A DNA stretch of 51,491 nt from JAMXLO01 sp041487355 (GTDB taxonomy: Bacteria; Pseudomonadota; Alphaproteobacteria; Acetobacterales; Acetobacteraceae), in NCBI GenBank assembly GCA_041487355.1, contig JBGPND010000013.1, forward strand, positions 1-51,491. Direction: 5' to 3'. Each line of letters starts with the position of its first letter. Position 1 is the first letter of the stretch. Shown here piece by piece: positions 38,401 to 41,154 of this stretch. Both the position numbers and the translations under genes were made by a program. The notes beneath the pieces were generated by a model. It saw only the letters and a list, made by a program, of their open reading frames with translations, was not told the origin of the DNA and ran no database searches.

Positions 38401-40419
38401 GCCCGTACCTGCGAAGGTCGCATTGTCGTCGATATAGGCGGCGGTGAGATCCTGTCCGTAGTTGAACGCAACCGACGCACCGATGCCGACGCTGTCGGCG
38501 GTGCCGCCATCCGCCGGCAGCGCCTTGGCCGTGTTGGTGAGGTCGGCATGCGCCTCGAACATGACGTTCGGGTTGCCGTGCAGGGTCAGCTGCGCGCCGT
38601 TGGCGAGATACGCCTGATGATCGAACAGCGTGACGTTGATCGCCAGCGACCCGGCGACGCCGACCTTGGACGAATCGCCGACGCCGGCTGTGGACTGCGC
38701 GCTGAAGCTGCTCTGTTTCGGCGCCAGCACCTGCACCGCGAGCGAACCGGCGGTGACGTCCGTATTGCCGCTCACATAGGCCAGGTCGCTGCGGTCCGCG
38801 ACCCCGATCGCCACGCCGATGCCGACGCCGGTGGATCCTTTCTTGGTGAACTCGCCGTCCGCGGTCAGGGCAGCAACGTCCACGGAAGACGCGGACACCG
38901 TGGCGGCGCCTACACCCGCGTCGATGGTGGCATTGTTGAGGAACGCCTTCGTCGTGCCGGTGTCGGTGCTGACGGCGATCGCGCCACCGATAGTGAGGTT
39001 GCCATCGCTGGTAGACGCCTTGTTGTCTGCCAGCGTCTGCTCGCTCTTGTTGGTGCCGCCATTCGAGTCGGAGCCGCCGGGCGCCGACTTCGCGGTCGTC
39101 GTGATGGTGCGATCGGACGACGCGGTCAGCGCCACGGAACTGCCATGCACGCTGGCGCTGTCGACCGAGGCGGTGGTGTCGCCGGTGATCACCGATACCG
39201 CCACCGCGGCACCCGCCGTCCCGACGACATTGGCGTCCGCGACCGTGCTCGACACCAGCTTGCTGGAGGCGCCCAGAGTGGAGCTGCCCGTCGCGGTCAA
39301 ATTGGCCAACCCGGCAATCGACAGCGTGGCTCCGCTGCCGAACGTGGTACTAAGGACCGCGGCGTCGAACTTGGCATCGGTGGCGCTGCCGCCCGGTTTG
39401 GCCGAGGCACCGATTGTGATGTCCGACGAAGCGAGCACATTGATCTTGCCGGAAGCCAGCAGGGAGGACGATCCATTGATCGTCACCTCCGGCGCCGCAT
39501 TGCCCGCAATCACGACCAGCTTGACCGTCGCCCCAGTCGCGCTCGCGGTCAGATTGCCGTCGACGCTGGATGTAATGTTGATATCGGTGCCGGCGTTCAG
39601 CACGGACGAGCCGCCGATATCGACCTTTGACGCTGAGAAACTGGTGATCAGCGCGCCCTGAATCGCCGACATGCCGGTGCCGTCGGTATTGACGGCAAGC
39701 GCGGAATGCGCGGTCAGGTTCAGCGCGCCGGTCGTCGTCAGGTTGGCACCGGTCAGCGAGATACCGGTGTTGCTGTTGGCGAGCAGCCCGGTTGTCAGAA
39801 CGTCGGATTCGGTCTGCTCAGACTTCAGCGTCAGGTCGCCGGTGACGTTGATGGTTGCGCTGGACGCAATGTCGGACGAGCTCTGGATCGACATGCCGTA
39901 AGGCAGCGCGCCGCTATTGCTGTCGATCGTGACGTGGTCGGTGGATACGCGTTCGTCCCCGCCAATGAAGTTGATGTTCAGGACACTGGCGTGCCCCGTG
40001 ACGAAGGTATTCAGCACGGAGAAGTTGGACAGGTCGATATGCAGCGTATCGCCGGACAGATCCGGGCCTCCGAGGCCCGTGTAGGTGATGTTGACGTTGA
40101 CGTCGCCGGCGGCACTCAGGGACTTGGTCGCGACCGAGGCAGCGCCGTCATAAAGATCCAGGATCGGCGCGCCGATCGTCCCCTCGGCCTTGAGAATGAG
40201 GTTGTTGCTGGTGCTCGCATATGAAAGGTCCGCCGACATCAGCAGCCGCGGCTCGACCGGCTCCAGCGCAAAGGACTGTCGCGGTGTCTTGACCGGCAGT
40301 CGCACCGCCGCGATGTGCTTCGCCTTTTCTCGCTGTTCTCGACGGCTCCATCCCCGCAGCATCTCTCCAAGAATGGAGATCTTTGTCGGATTACGCTTCG
40401 CGTGGCGACCGAGCTTCAT
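14452..40419 (-). CDS. Giant LEPR-XLL repeat surface protein (8655 aa) with RTX and metalloprotease-like C-terminus
   Basis: An uninterrupted 25,968-bp frame starts at ATG 40419 (CTGGA ~10 bp upstream). Residues 1-45 are basic. The LEPR-XLL motif at ~50-66 (FALEPVEPRLLMSADLSY) replaces a classic signal peptide. From ~100 to ~4100 the protein is beta-strand repeats rich in A, G, S, T, V and D, with units ending in patterns such as AYIGNNATV. They are interspersed with five GDxVxY/IGGLT/YYV modules and acidic low-complexity linkers. Later come filamentous-haemagglutinin-like stretches, four W-x-G-x-x-x-GM modules (23.4-24.8 kb), Calx-beta-like domains (19.2-20.2 kb), RTX GGxGND repeats (15.5-18.5 kb) and a metalloprotease-like domain near the end (14.6-15.1 kb). 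Cysteine is almost absent (I noticed one, in VQCQPAG). It is probably a calcium-stabilised cell-surface or S-layer-like fibre or adhesin, exported by the five genes that follow. The exact function is not known. Confidence 0.93.
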   Translation of the reverse strand: MKLGRHAKRNPTKISILGEMLRGWSRREQREKAKHIAAVRLPVKTPRQSFALEPVEPRLLMSADLSYASTSNNLILKAEGTIGAPILDLYDGAASVATKSLSAAGDVNVNITYTGLGGPDLSGDTLHIDLSNFSVLNTFVTGHASVLNINFIGGDERVSTDHVTIDSNSGALPYGMSIQSSSDIASSATINVTGDLTLKSEQTESDVLTTGLLANSNTGISLTGANLTTTGALNLTAHSALAVNTDGTGMSAIQGALITSFSASKVDIGGSSVLNAGTDINITSSVDGNLTASATGATVKLVVIAGNAAPEVTINGSSSLLASGKINVLASSDITIGASAKPGGSATDAKFDAAVLSTTFGSGATLSIAGLANLTATGSSTLGASSKLVSSTVADANVVGTAGAAVAVSVITGDTTASVDSASVHGSSVALTASSDRTITTTAKSAPGGSDSNGGTNKSEQTLADNKASTSDGNLTIGGAIAVSTDTGTTKAFLNNATIDAGVGAATVSASSVDVAALTADGEFTKKGSTGVGIGVAIGVADRSDLAYVSGNTDVTAGSLAVQVLAPKQSSFSAQSTAGVGDSSKVGVAGSLAINVTLFDHQAYLANGAQLTLHGNPNVMFEAHADLTNTAKALPADGGTADSVGIGASVAFNYGQDLTAAYIDDNATFAGTGGKNLTLTADADHVMDTEAKGGGKGSTAITPIVAISIAADDTKATLGSGGTLTIGGDFSASSTMTNTVTTKADGDTKSSKTGVGISIALSVVNDNSLATTGRDLMAAAGAAAFLSSAVTGSQSSAKASVAGGEPDDGSDQHDANNDQSVDNKTKAQSSFGDKTASDQATKANPSATTKGTEGKNSPSASSSDGKVSVAGAIGINVELASSQAYIGNGRIITTSGPLTVKSSANVDGAATADGSAVIGEIEVPPAKVDTGNDTVDLGTSSGLSDGDKVTYQHGKDGDAIGGLTSGTDYYVHDTGGGKFELYDTKAKAQSHNPGDQIHLTSAGSGTQNGFKGAGAGGTSVGVAIAVNYAKETNLAYIGSSTLNVGGLDVEATEADHVLKFDPNSKVDVGNDTIDAGPGLRTGDAVVYHKSGASASIGGLNDGTTYYVNVQDDGKLKLYDTSDNANAGGTTGLIDLTSVVGTGTTDTLVEATSSFAAEATSGAGGGDTGVAGSLAFNIAFTDTEADLGYNGAIPNVTITGGGDVTLKADSDVSNDVKAQPSDGGGDGTKIGVGISIGFNYGENSTLAQIADGVILTGAHKLDLDATFGQEMATDVKGGSKGATAVTPVVAIAITANDTNATLGTGAGISLTGGFSAQAALKDHVNTTAEGDTESTSTGVGISVAVTVVNDHALATTSRDLSTSGGAMTFSASTISNSESTAKASVKGGEEDNDSGNHDGANDQSVDNTTKKQSNFGDSKAKEEDNSAKGTEGSNSNDKAKSSNGSVSVAGAVAVNVEIGTAQAFIPNNRHITATGMLSVTSAAQVDGQALATGAATTSEGGTGVGIAVSVNVATDTNEAYIGNNTIISSGGLTVQAGMAERDVDLKSSTTPVIDTTKNTIFLGLDAGLKTGDEVIYHSEGNSNIGDLTDGTHYFVNVQDGGQVRFYDNATNAKAGKSAGLQHLTIAVGEGTQQHFSHTLFGIIPTGDINFNPNGSTRFLDLGGDSGLHTGDAVKYDNGSGSNMGGLANGHEYYIIEVKDGKFQLAATRDDAENGKAIVLGADGSSKTQKLIDETDNSRVEATSGGSGGKIGVSVSLGVNVVTNNTHATVGGSTAQVTITGGGNVSLGATSTESNVARALPSSGGASGSEVGVGASVGINVITNHTDAKILDGTQWTGTAGSFGVAATSQNTSITHGENGAAGGGGSGVGVGVGVAVAVIQDTTAAYVGTTISPDIAATGNVSITADHTATFKTTTSAEGAGKSVGVGASVSVAVVVENVSAELARGIHTSGGAVSVTSNATISSDAEAVASSSGEDKTDSQANSKGGKSGADGQADHQVNDNSTTQTSTALPSANDQKDSANSDSSSQGGGDSGGVSVAASVSVNVLVAHNTASVTHGADITAHNAVTIETQAEIDATSKAVGSSVSIDSSSDMIGVGVSVNVVSASNKAFVDTGSAITGKGITIEAITPASKTDDFISWGAAAAGGKGDASVAGSVSINVVSTFDTEASARSGTTLNSTGNLTVMATSNVNIQTLAAAGAFSDGTSIGAAVAVAVLNVSTQAYIAGNADATGAMLVDAEIHLDPQQLALPKVPDAVKPSATTIAVAGAAGTGSAAIAGSFIVDVFTLHADAYIDANSQINQSAPASPSQTISVHAVNESTITTIAGALGVTTGSVGVGASLDLEIINKETKAYIGNSADAKAGGGVDLDANSSETMISVTATVGGGDTAGIAATADIAVINTDTEATIGSSASVLASGAVSAHATSAFKTTMIAGSVGVGSTAGVGAANATLVHSATTLAYIDHDDTVTAGTAGGVSIVAHESEDVLSIVAGIAVGGTAGVAGSAAVNVLTEHTTAYIGHSSILTVTLGGVTVGATDDTSIISIAGSLAVGGSAGVGVGADVGVYNKHTNAYIGSGVTVDADGDIQVSANTSEDLISVSAGIAVGSVAVGVNAGVHVFTLQTRAFIGDDPDSPTNSGAGNVHAGGSVAVAANDQSNVDEIVGALAAGSVGVAAGAGVNVSTKETKAFIGNGAQVSADGNGSGLTVNTGRIDTNFGAAAPFSPDQTTAEFASTDVDTGADTIHVGGSSGFHTGDRVIYAADSAGTAIGGLTDHGAYYVRDVGGGDFKLYHTADDANGDINAINLTSQGTGSHQSFKSSTGIETSDASSLTAAGSGDRSSFKQQGKVGTPSLAGMDLKGDGNSQQVDDNSLTGVRSATPGTQSGFHGVAVSATNRDEIRTFTITFGAGSVGIAVSAGVDVVTADTEAYVGGGAVVNATGIGADSVLVGAGDDFYHLSVGIGVGVGAVGIAPAVGVNVISNTTAASIGNNATVNANNDIVVEATGSENVVMVGIGVAAGSVGVGAVVDVLSISNHTAASIGSSAIVHGGGDVFVSATDDTHVLELSGALAGGFVGVGGAVGVMLISKDTQATIGNNANVEGLGGGGGVDGVLNGNVSNSHFDTTTAHGVIVQAQSSEDLLHIVAAGGVGFVGVSGAVGVTLVNSSTSAVIGDGAQINQANPGSADPTQSVYVNASNDVTIQTFIIGVAGGFVGVTGAVDVGNLNNDIKAEVQANANVRAKNDVEVNAVGLKSLTGYTISGAGGFVGAGASVNVWSIGTTLEKQYSDNDGHSANGVHNDNGSPDDNAGDQAHSGSSLVTGNQGIGSFTDDGTGNANTNNNRVRSASQSASTGINSAAPSKQKILDTENNNPVPSGTSAVIRSGANVVAGDRIDVKANESATVKETLGQVAAGVVGAGAAVDILSVAANVTASDDGTNHAGGDITVKAILNEDVHVTALDLAAGFVGLGAGVIVVTDTSATQATLGSVSGAHNVTVSADSTRGFDLLSGQASIGAVGVGATFTRLNVHGFTTATVDAGAVIGSIGSPVASLSVTAHSTINSHVQTYAVSAGIGATNANFTFVTVDPNVAATIDTGASVDAINGVSVSAKATFDEHADTFGVSAGGLAVGVSFTDVTVAPTIQAEIGDSVSITAGSLSVTASDPLPGSGYTAQATATGSAGALIGVTSTNSSVTDNSHVISVIGTGAQLAIAGATAVTALNTTRQRATADSNSFGLVAAGIATSHVDSHTVTSASLGSNATMSNSGNLTISAVGHDDNFAYTNAGSGGLIAGSASVAHTTTDSTTTASIGDGSNITLNKGAGALVVGADQTATFNSQITTFAGGLLAGAGGEIVNNVNANTTAAIGSTSAGFGQGANVTANSVKVTATSHADKPWLTGGTPENIKGTTGGLASGAGGSDTTTIAFTTQVIVGNYADVTVPGASNNNVVMTMAALNDFNVYDKVAFATAGAISGASVGADIVSHTDLAKVLIGSHATLFSSGQIVLSSRGQGNVDQEVSTEVYGAGTATLGHTTVDVRPDNEVKLGSFSTLTAYGDLNLSAGTDAASNFDSYSITSRYDGFAGSLIPISSIHATAYLIQTDHIVIDAGAHASTARSANLVTDQFGSKTVHMLARAQAESWVSDLSAAILKAQGGGALLDYGDTDVLATTQANIENNGIVETGINRNLHLILGDGNLAHPGGWDQTTGLITVSDASPGVTFHSSVGSLSSTIVAELNDDTQILAQYGATNQTLHDFYTNQIATLKAQLQSMGLLDEQKVDLNNDGDFNDPGEDTFLPVDAAIMVVTVDPIFADAGRIFVTGDELGGTGQFISPSDANVTITNYTPAFLNIMGVTIPDETGGLYFNGDLWVHNSDIQTKDNANVVHENDDIHTGGSPISDYVPLTAAFTALPNPGTSAPQIVIANKLDVGFVNIQRGVTYPWPDLTLVSLNDGGTGIDAPSADVVLDNKPTATSEGNINQFAPIVSHSLVELAGGTLFINLPQSGSKVETGGVPYKAWDAVDTGSYDPGNPAQTAAGVVSGLAGRTEQDLVNFVNNQTPDPTKAILANKIIIKANFVNINGTVQSGQADYTLTLGQQAIDDIQAILDSGATDLSQMPNESTGDFTVYFDPTTKRIEVQDRRVSGGDIEITGNVVNTANGQFIVLGGYGSLTINNNTGYDLGLHRLDVSTPGSGTLFIHDTSRDQGNHAYVTLYQETNGALTVTTDDGINPATVQNNVAHDTGFSPRSDWRYSWTVGADFTTHLETTITDSSWIGLINLGEDITHWDTTIPVGVPRLLGAGPYYYIDPSNSQDAYHFASTEVTTSAPPQPLQPDSVTQSTTWYGTTTITAVFKEDIGTEDRYTHDISAHRDIGVHFIGHTSGSVTVNSQGNVYIEGQILNPSGTTSITTQGSILTQGAEGIVGGDRVVLSAQTGLGTAATPLQVKVGGDAFTSLDASTANGNINIAQVAGALAIDQVNAQTLGTVTLSSKDNISVAQKDNSNWYEGLVSGGAITLNAGAGIGNDTTHPLVVDTPLPPNLSVQLQDKLTATALGNIYVQEKSGDLRVNSITTSGNVWVSVPNGSLIDANQSQVRDDRTYAELSAGVWSDLGLTANTGYDQKLANTIDSFVGAKSQEYETYWSFRHMQPDGGVTYDSGFVVHLSAAENAYYTSYYTGLGYNPAQVSAAITTLETARTSEYHTLNATYGAGGTYVTTNDPTFVPDTYVDGVAISGTVTFDHATNTITRVDGGTWAGLTVGMDITLAAASGQTSVNATGPGVTYHITALTSTVITISGATPLQNELDAAMNPKPISVVVASKLAHATVDFDGAAHTITRTDGGDWTGFTIGMSISIAADAGATTSNATASGTAYLITNISGNVLTVTPPAGFTMTTETGKSVVVADKFVYEATQAEKDGLTATIHKWTDNELLYAMGSGLLKDVTSTVVNVEDPNIVGNNVTLLTHNSVGLSGGNVIIDVSTLPITMTTDQHVALAAAERQDVQFLGGAIIHATVNFDAGTNTITRTDPGGWSGLSVGMYLTIGGDAGQHTQNETTSNAFPKITAINGNVITVGGGLATESGKAVTVAPVVLDPAFQAVPGAPILATVDFVANTISTPGQIHRVDAGSWLADGLQVGDLLRLTGSTSNSTTGIFTYKIAALTADTITLGQSSTIFAEAGQTVTITRGVEPVITTIKVGQSDDVNVNATGKIDITAGKNVLLGSTVTIKLDSVVAGDTTTGDNIRIKGSQSILDVSAGGPDIRGRDTVLEAANGSIGQKSGPNDKPITLDSVNGGTITARADGLVYIDAVKGAGVHEPGDMNIESIFSATSDAFLVADGSILDALNNDFTKVKAHHIDLTAKGLNGNAGTIGQGGAPANYLDVNGLTSVTAVAAGSIWISQTDSSLNVDHILSQTGDVDLRAAFSILDRASLAYDNVLPSLPATDVFGRNIRLTAQTGGIGEADNALDIDSQYSGAGTLTSSSNALNTYIIEVLGDLLLNTVSTGAAQSAFITAPTGSILNGAAPGQSNVLAGNTRLFAANDIGQSANRIQSKVGHISAISTTGSTWVDNAGDLSIGGSFSGDPDGVVSGGSTTITASSPVTLTQSIISGGSVLVVAHDDALDGNNPATDDVPDNLIVNSKDINGNPLFIQAVGGIRLLAGDDLTVESGALLQSGAAIELQGDYQGDLAGNPSGGPNVDPLGSTMHVAGKLVATTSILVHGQSDADNIFIDATGELDAPLVTISGEGDTDQITVQGLIQAPTTIINGGAGADVITVANTGVVHATQFTINGDSGDDQVLVWGTVQAHQTDIFAGTGDDIVTLNPDNNSGYSLAISGQVNVWGGDGLDQITVNKLNTLDTTHKLVAPDASGPTSIVTGNEVAHLRDTVYLDGQNDADQYTVNLTGASDYIIRVHDSGNPGDGSDTLTINGTGNDDTFLMRAKFVALLQGAGPSYGPNYERINYDDTINVLQVNGLDGNDHFYVDDNSAITTLDGGNGDDTFQFGQVFGADRTSPNFVQFGDEVATVETTLGFLSRGVSFATTAYGGDGNDRFVVYSNKAPLKLFGEDGNDEFVVRAFIIKNTTDLATTDTLVNGGAGDDHVEYNINAPVSIDGGAGVDTVVVIGTEANDSFVITKDGVMGAGLNVSFSNVEKLEVDGMEGNDHFYVLSTSPDLVTTLIGGLGSDTFDVGGDVTTPIIAQSVEGESGFINHSVSSADPAYNGIFAEGVRLNIASQATGAVIATQSGGNTTVVEDGLGGSNVDTYTLKMAVPLPAVATVAYLTVSAALAPYKDLSRGGKSIEVSTDGINFSQSLVLTYDSSAGVGSPTEWARTQTIYVRADHDTVEEGEHTVIISHSLASTNSDFNRVSIANVEVDVIDDDKPGLLVKETGNGTQVVEGGATDTYTVALTKAPAVGETVTVHLASDPAQVSLSNALVGQAAQFSAVNQTITFDASNWNVPFVVQVTAVDDAVVENPVQSSIFLSVTSDQPSGVYSAVAETSQVKVDVRDNDAAGVLVTQSNGSTLVSSTQTDTYTLQLTRAPTAPVAVSILTDGQTIVSADPAGQLPLRFATIGGVPTVTFTAADWNIPFTVLVAQNPAPNSQSVNPVQVFPAQPHTTSLIQGPLIIEGGVIPAKDRTIKPAVMLPTEADVPLPVVAVVSNENMQTDTLNVFNDGSVSNDSGTLGNAIYADGLAAEYEVPTNSINLAEYGNVSGLNMGGNLLLDFGTPGQPDVRTFGGGITFHGVEVADVMLGSGNDSFTVNNTIADMITAVQGGGGNDTLVANGGGGAGSPLILFGDTSQDGSFYNSTTGHLTGHAREFANPGNDTLDASNATQSVTLYGGAGNDTIKGGAGNDWIAGGSGNDLIYGNGGNDNIYGDDGFNIDLSTRLSLSTQILTVVNVAAGGDDTATHDVLTAGADTIYGGDGADIIIGDHGIIAQTAGTNRILTTGQVTDVMTTLPSLGVADVLDGGIGNDLILGGMGGDTITDMSGDNIVIGDNGEVSYSVPGVLLFIQTNADTFGGADTITTGAGNDVILGGTGADIINGGDGSNIVLGDNGQVQCQPAGVLSSITTTDVAYGGDDSITTGSGNDVVLGGVGSDTVNAGDGNNIVIGDDGSLSYTAGTLVTVQTLDPSAGGDDTITTGLGQDLILGGFGNDTIFAGNGNDIVLGDNGSATLAASGVVVFVTTNNDSLGGNDTIYGQGGDDVLAGGTGNDAVDGGLGKDLVFGDNVSLDRTTNLGILTNPRFRTLTGTQLYSTAVATAGQVLINGATQMQDPNGPALWADFKITLLDMATGTAANLYGSDYIAGGGGDDQIFGQLGNDVIQGDGSIDTSLTGNARVSAVRDGSNALMINPSFDAATDGSDYIEGNGGNDTIFGNQGQDDIIGGSSNLFSLTTANLRSDGSDMIFGGSGTAIGRNDTGDASAAGHANDADMILGDNGDIYRIVDATDHYVSFNYDNYSASAKIVVRGAQMLDYTPGGADFNAASAATNIGAADEIHGEKGDDFIFGQVGNDVLFGDAQNDSIIGGYGADWISGGTGDDGILGDDGLIFASRDGSAGEPLYGIAAIPAAQLNLVVSDGPNFLIATTNVSGMLTYTADLTPDNLDPAAAQNTLFRPVNANDIIYGGQGNDSIHGGAGDDAISGAEAPTVSYVTNYNNSTGAQIGTITESDFAHPFNPGNPLGYNPLTTKFALYDANDPLRKILLTATGGLSKTGSGFNWILNFDQTEGPIDTHWIAGQSTYVGVPTDGDDRIFGDLGNDWAVGGTGRDQLFGGWGDDLLNADDNLNTNGGLNNGTDTNPSYEDLAYGGAGRDVLISNTEGDRLVDWTGEFNSYLVPFSKFGGAGVIRSPSPANQAFLLAVAKSDGADQTLAAQHGGDPARSGEPFGELGEVVQGDAAWNDQHGGPRDPQPGNLQGSFDVNLSAGTLPIWQMEAGPAPTSTGTGAPLTDSELAPIVAEAVQLWTDALGPNDARLTALNSVTVEVGNLPEGLLGVTIGNEILIDSNASGWGWFIDRTPADNNEFSGLLSPGVFVAKNTGPASGRMDVLTTVLHEMGNAMGFPEDLGQDVTGMILQAGVRRLPVSNSMPSLSPAAPVIHWSKGADAASVVGTFMGTPITGSFTSTAAGVAFENAFGIQDWLDSFINDLGQDGTKRNPNAGIRIKVPVPGVSSRI
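14640..15110 (-). other. C-terminal metalloprotease-like domain with HEMGN motif
   Basis: Within the giant protein, residues ~8437-8593 hold a segment with EILIDSNASGWGWFIDRTP and DVLTTVLHEMGNAMGF, the layout of a zinc-metalloprotease-like domain common at the end of LEPR-XLL giants. The zinc motif at 8535-8539 (bases 14803-14817) reads HEMGN where HExxH is expected, so the second histidine ligand is lost (CAC to AAC, one base). Activity as a standard zincin is therefore doubtful. A structural or targeting role is possible. Confidence 0.6.
15530..18500 (-). repeat. Hemolysin-type calcium-binding (RTX) repeat region
   Basis: Coding repeats of the giant protein, residues ~7307-8296. Nonapeptides of GGxGNDxIxG type are tandem at 18340-18460 (GGAGNDTIKGGAGNDWIAGG). 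They recur about every 60-70 residues with the linker motif VxGDNG (bases ~17300-18200). Such repeats form calcium-filled parallel beta-rolls outside the cell, which fits secretion of the protein. Confidence 0.88.
19150..20240 (-). repeat. Calx-beta-like domains in the giant protein
   Basis: Residues ~6727-7090 contain at least three related segments ending near VEVDVIDDDKPGLLV and VKVDVRDNDAAGVLV, each preceded by VVEGG/DTYTLxLTxAP strands. This is the pattern of Calx-beta calcium-binding domains found in large adhesins. It lies just before the RTX region. Confidence 0.65.
23400..24772 (-). repeat. Four tandem W-x-G-x-x-x-GM modules of the giant protein
   Basis: Four copies of a ~90-110-residue module: ATVDF...TNTITR.DGG.W.G...GM.I..AADAG, then ITNI...V.TV and a GK.V.VA ending. 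Copies 1 and 2 are adjacent. A linker of ~90 residues separates them from copies 3 and 4, and the fourth is the most diverged. I do not recognise the domain; it is likely a small beta-sandwich. Confidence 0.6.
31970..32226 (-). repeat. GDxVxY/YYV module, distant fifth copy
   Basis: A copy of the ~85-residue module DTGADTIHVG, GFHTGDRVIYAA, IGGLTDHGAYYV, DFKLYHTADDAN. It lies about 3 kb further along the coding direction than the other four copies, within the beta-repeat region. Confidence 0.7.
35229..35465 (-). repeat. GDxVxY/YYV module, copy 4
   Basis: Module with FLDLGGDSGLHTGDAVKY, MGGLANGHEYYI and GKFQLAATRDDAENG; it directly follows copy 3 in coding order. Confidence 0.7.
35518..35769 (-). 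repeat. GDxVxY/YYV module, copy 3
   Basis: Module with NTIFLGLDAGLKTGDEVIYH, IGDLTDGTHYFV and GQVRFYDNATNAKAG. Confidence 0.7.
35965..36755 (-). repeat. Large internal duplication, second copy
   Basis: This ~265-residue segment parallels the segment at 37690-38500: FNYG, a GGSKGATAVTPVVAIAIT block, VVNDHALATTSRDLS, an acidic linker with NDQSVDNTTKKQSNFGD, then GSVSVAGAVAVNVE and NRHITATG. It is diverged at protein level, so it is an old duplication. Confidence 0.7.
36970..37226 (-). repeat. GDxVxY/YYV module, copy 2
   Basis: Module with KVDVGNDTIDAGPGLRTGD, IGGLNDGTTYYV and GKLKLYDTSDNANAG. Confidence 0.75.
37386..37641 (-). repeat. GDxVxY/YYV module, copy 1
   Basis: Module with KVDTGNDTVDLG, GLSDGDKVTYQHG, IGGLTSGTDYYV and GKFELYDTKAKAQ; an ~85-residue unit ending in GSGTQNGF. 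The same plan recurs five times in the protein. It looks like a small beta domain inserted between beta-repeat stretches. Confidence 0.75.
37690..38500 (-). repeat. Large internal duplication, first copy
   Basis: Counterpart of 35965-36755: FNYGQDLTAAYI, GGGKGSTAITPIVAISIA, VVNDNSLATTGRDLM, the acidic linker with NDQSVDNKTKAQSSFGD, then GKVSVAGAIGINVE and GRIITTSG. A third, looser copy with a similar charged linker lies near 34200-34700. Confidence 0.7.
40222..40272 (-). other. LEPR-XLL N-terminal motif
   Basis: Encodes residues ~50-66 of the giant protein, FALEPVEPRLLMSADLS. This short motif marks the N-terminus of very large exported repeat proteins and probably acts as a sorting or export signal. 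A basic stretch of ~45 residues precedes it, and there is no hydrophobic signal peptide. Confidence 0.85.
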
Positions 40420-41154
40420 TTTGGCATCCAGTCTTCAAAGCATTCAGCACGATAGTCGAGCCGCGCACATCGGGGGCTGCGCGCGGTGGCTCCGCCAAGA
40501 GTCTCACCAGAAAAAGCAGTGGGTGACGGAGCCTAAGTTCTCGTTGGGGGAAGGTGTGGACAGTGGCGACGGTCCGCTGGAGGCGCACCCAATGCACCCG
40601 TCAGCGCATCCGTCCTGAGCCGCAAAGCCGGCGCCTCCCCCCCGGGCACATCGCCGATCTGCCGCTACGTCGCATTCGTTATGAAAGTCTAGAATGTTCT
40701 GTGAATCATCGCAATCACTAATTCATGCCAAGCAGCCGGTTCGCCCACCGGCCCGACGCGCCATGACCTGACTGGCCGCTCGTCGGTCGGTCGTGGGAAA
40801 TCAATCGGTTGCACGACACTCTCGATTGGCGACTCGCGGCAACTCACGTATATTTGAACAAAAACAACCAACCACGACCGGGCACAACGGGGTCACAACA
40901 ACGGGTCAATCACAACGCCGTGACAAGAGCATTTGAAACCATAATGGATTCGCGCAGGTATCCACCGGTTCCGAACCGCATCGAACCCGTCCGGGGCGCA
41001 TGCGTCAGCGCCACACCGGCACTCTTCGGCGACCCGCGTCGCCATTACGGTCGACACCCACCGCAGCGGTGCCTCGCATTAGGCCAGCGGCCTCGCTCAT
41101 GCCTCGCACTGACAAGCCGCGGATTGATCTGTACCGTTCGCCCGGAGGACGAGG
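40420..41154. other. Long gene-free region upstream of the giant gene
   Basis: 735 bp without a convincing gene. It is more AT-rich than its surroundings at about 40676-40725 and 40850-40955, unlike the flanking GC-rich coding DNA. A short inverted repeat AGGCC-AGC-GGCCT lies near 41080-41092, close to the end of the upstream minus-strand gene. It probably carries the promoter and a long 5' leader of the giant gene. Short open frames here lack coding character. Confidence 0.6.
40686..40714 (-). promoter_or_regulatory. Candidate promoter for the giant gene operon
   Basis: Read on the minus strand, TTGCGA (40714-40709) is followed after 17 bp by TAGACT (40691-40686). It is in the AT-richer part of the gene-free region and would leave a leader of roughly 260 nt before the ATG at 40419. 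The match is moderate. Confidence 0.28.

Noticed and set aside
19708..39630. Many long plus-strand open frames (400-730 codons) opposite the giant gene
   Set aside because: They are mirror frames of a GC-rich, Asp/Val/Gly/Thr-rich repeat gene; their products are Arg/Asp/His-rich without domain patterns, and no ribosome sites or promoters fit them.
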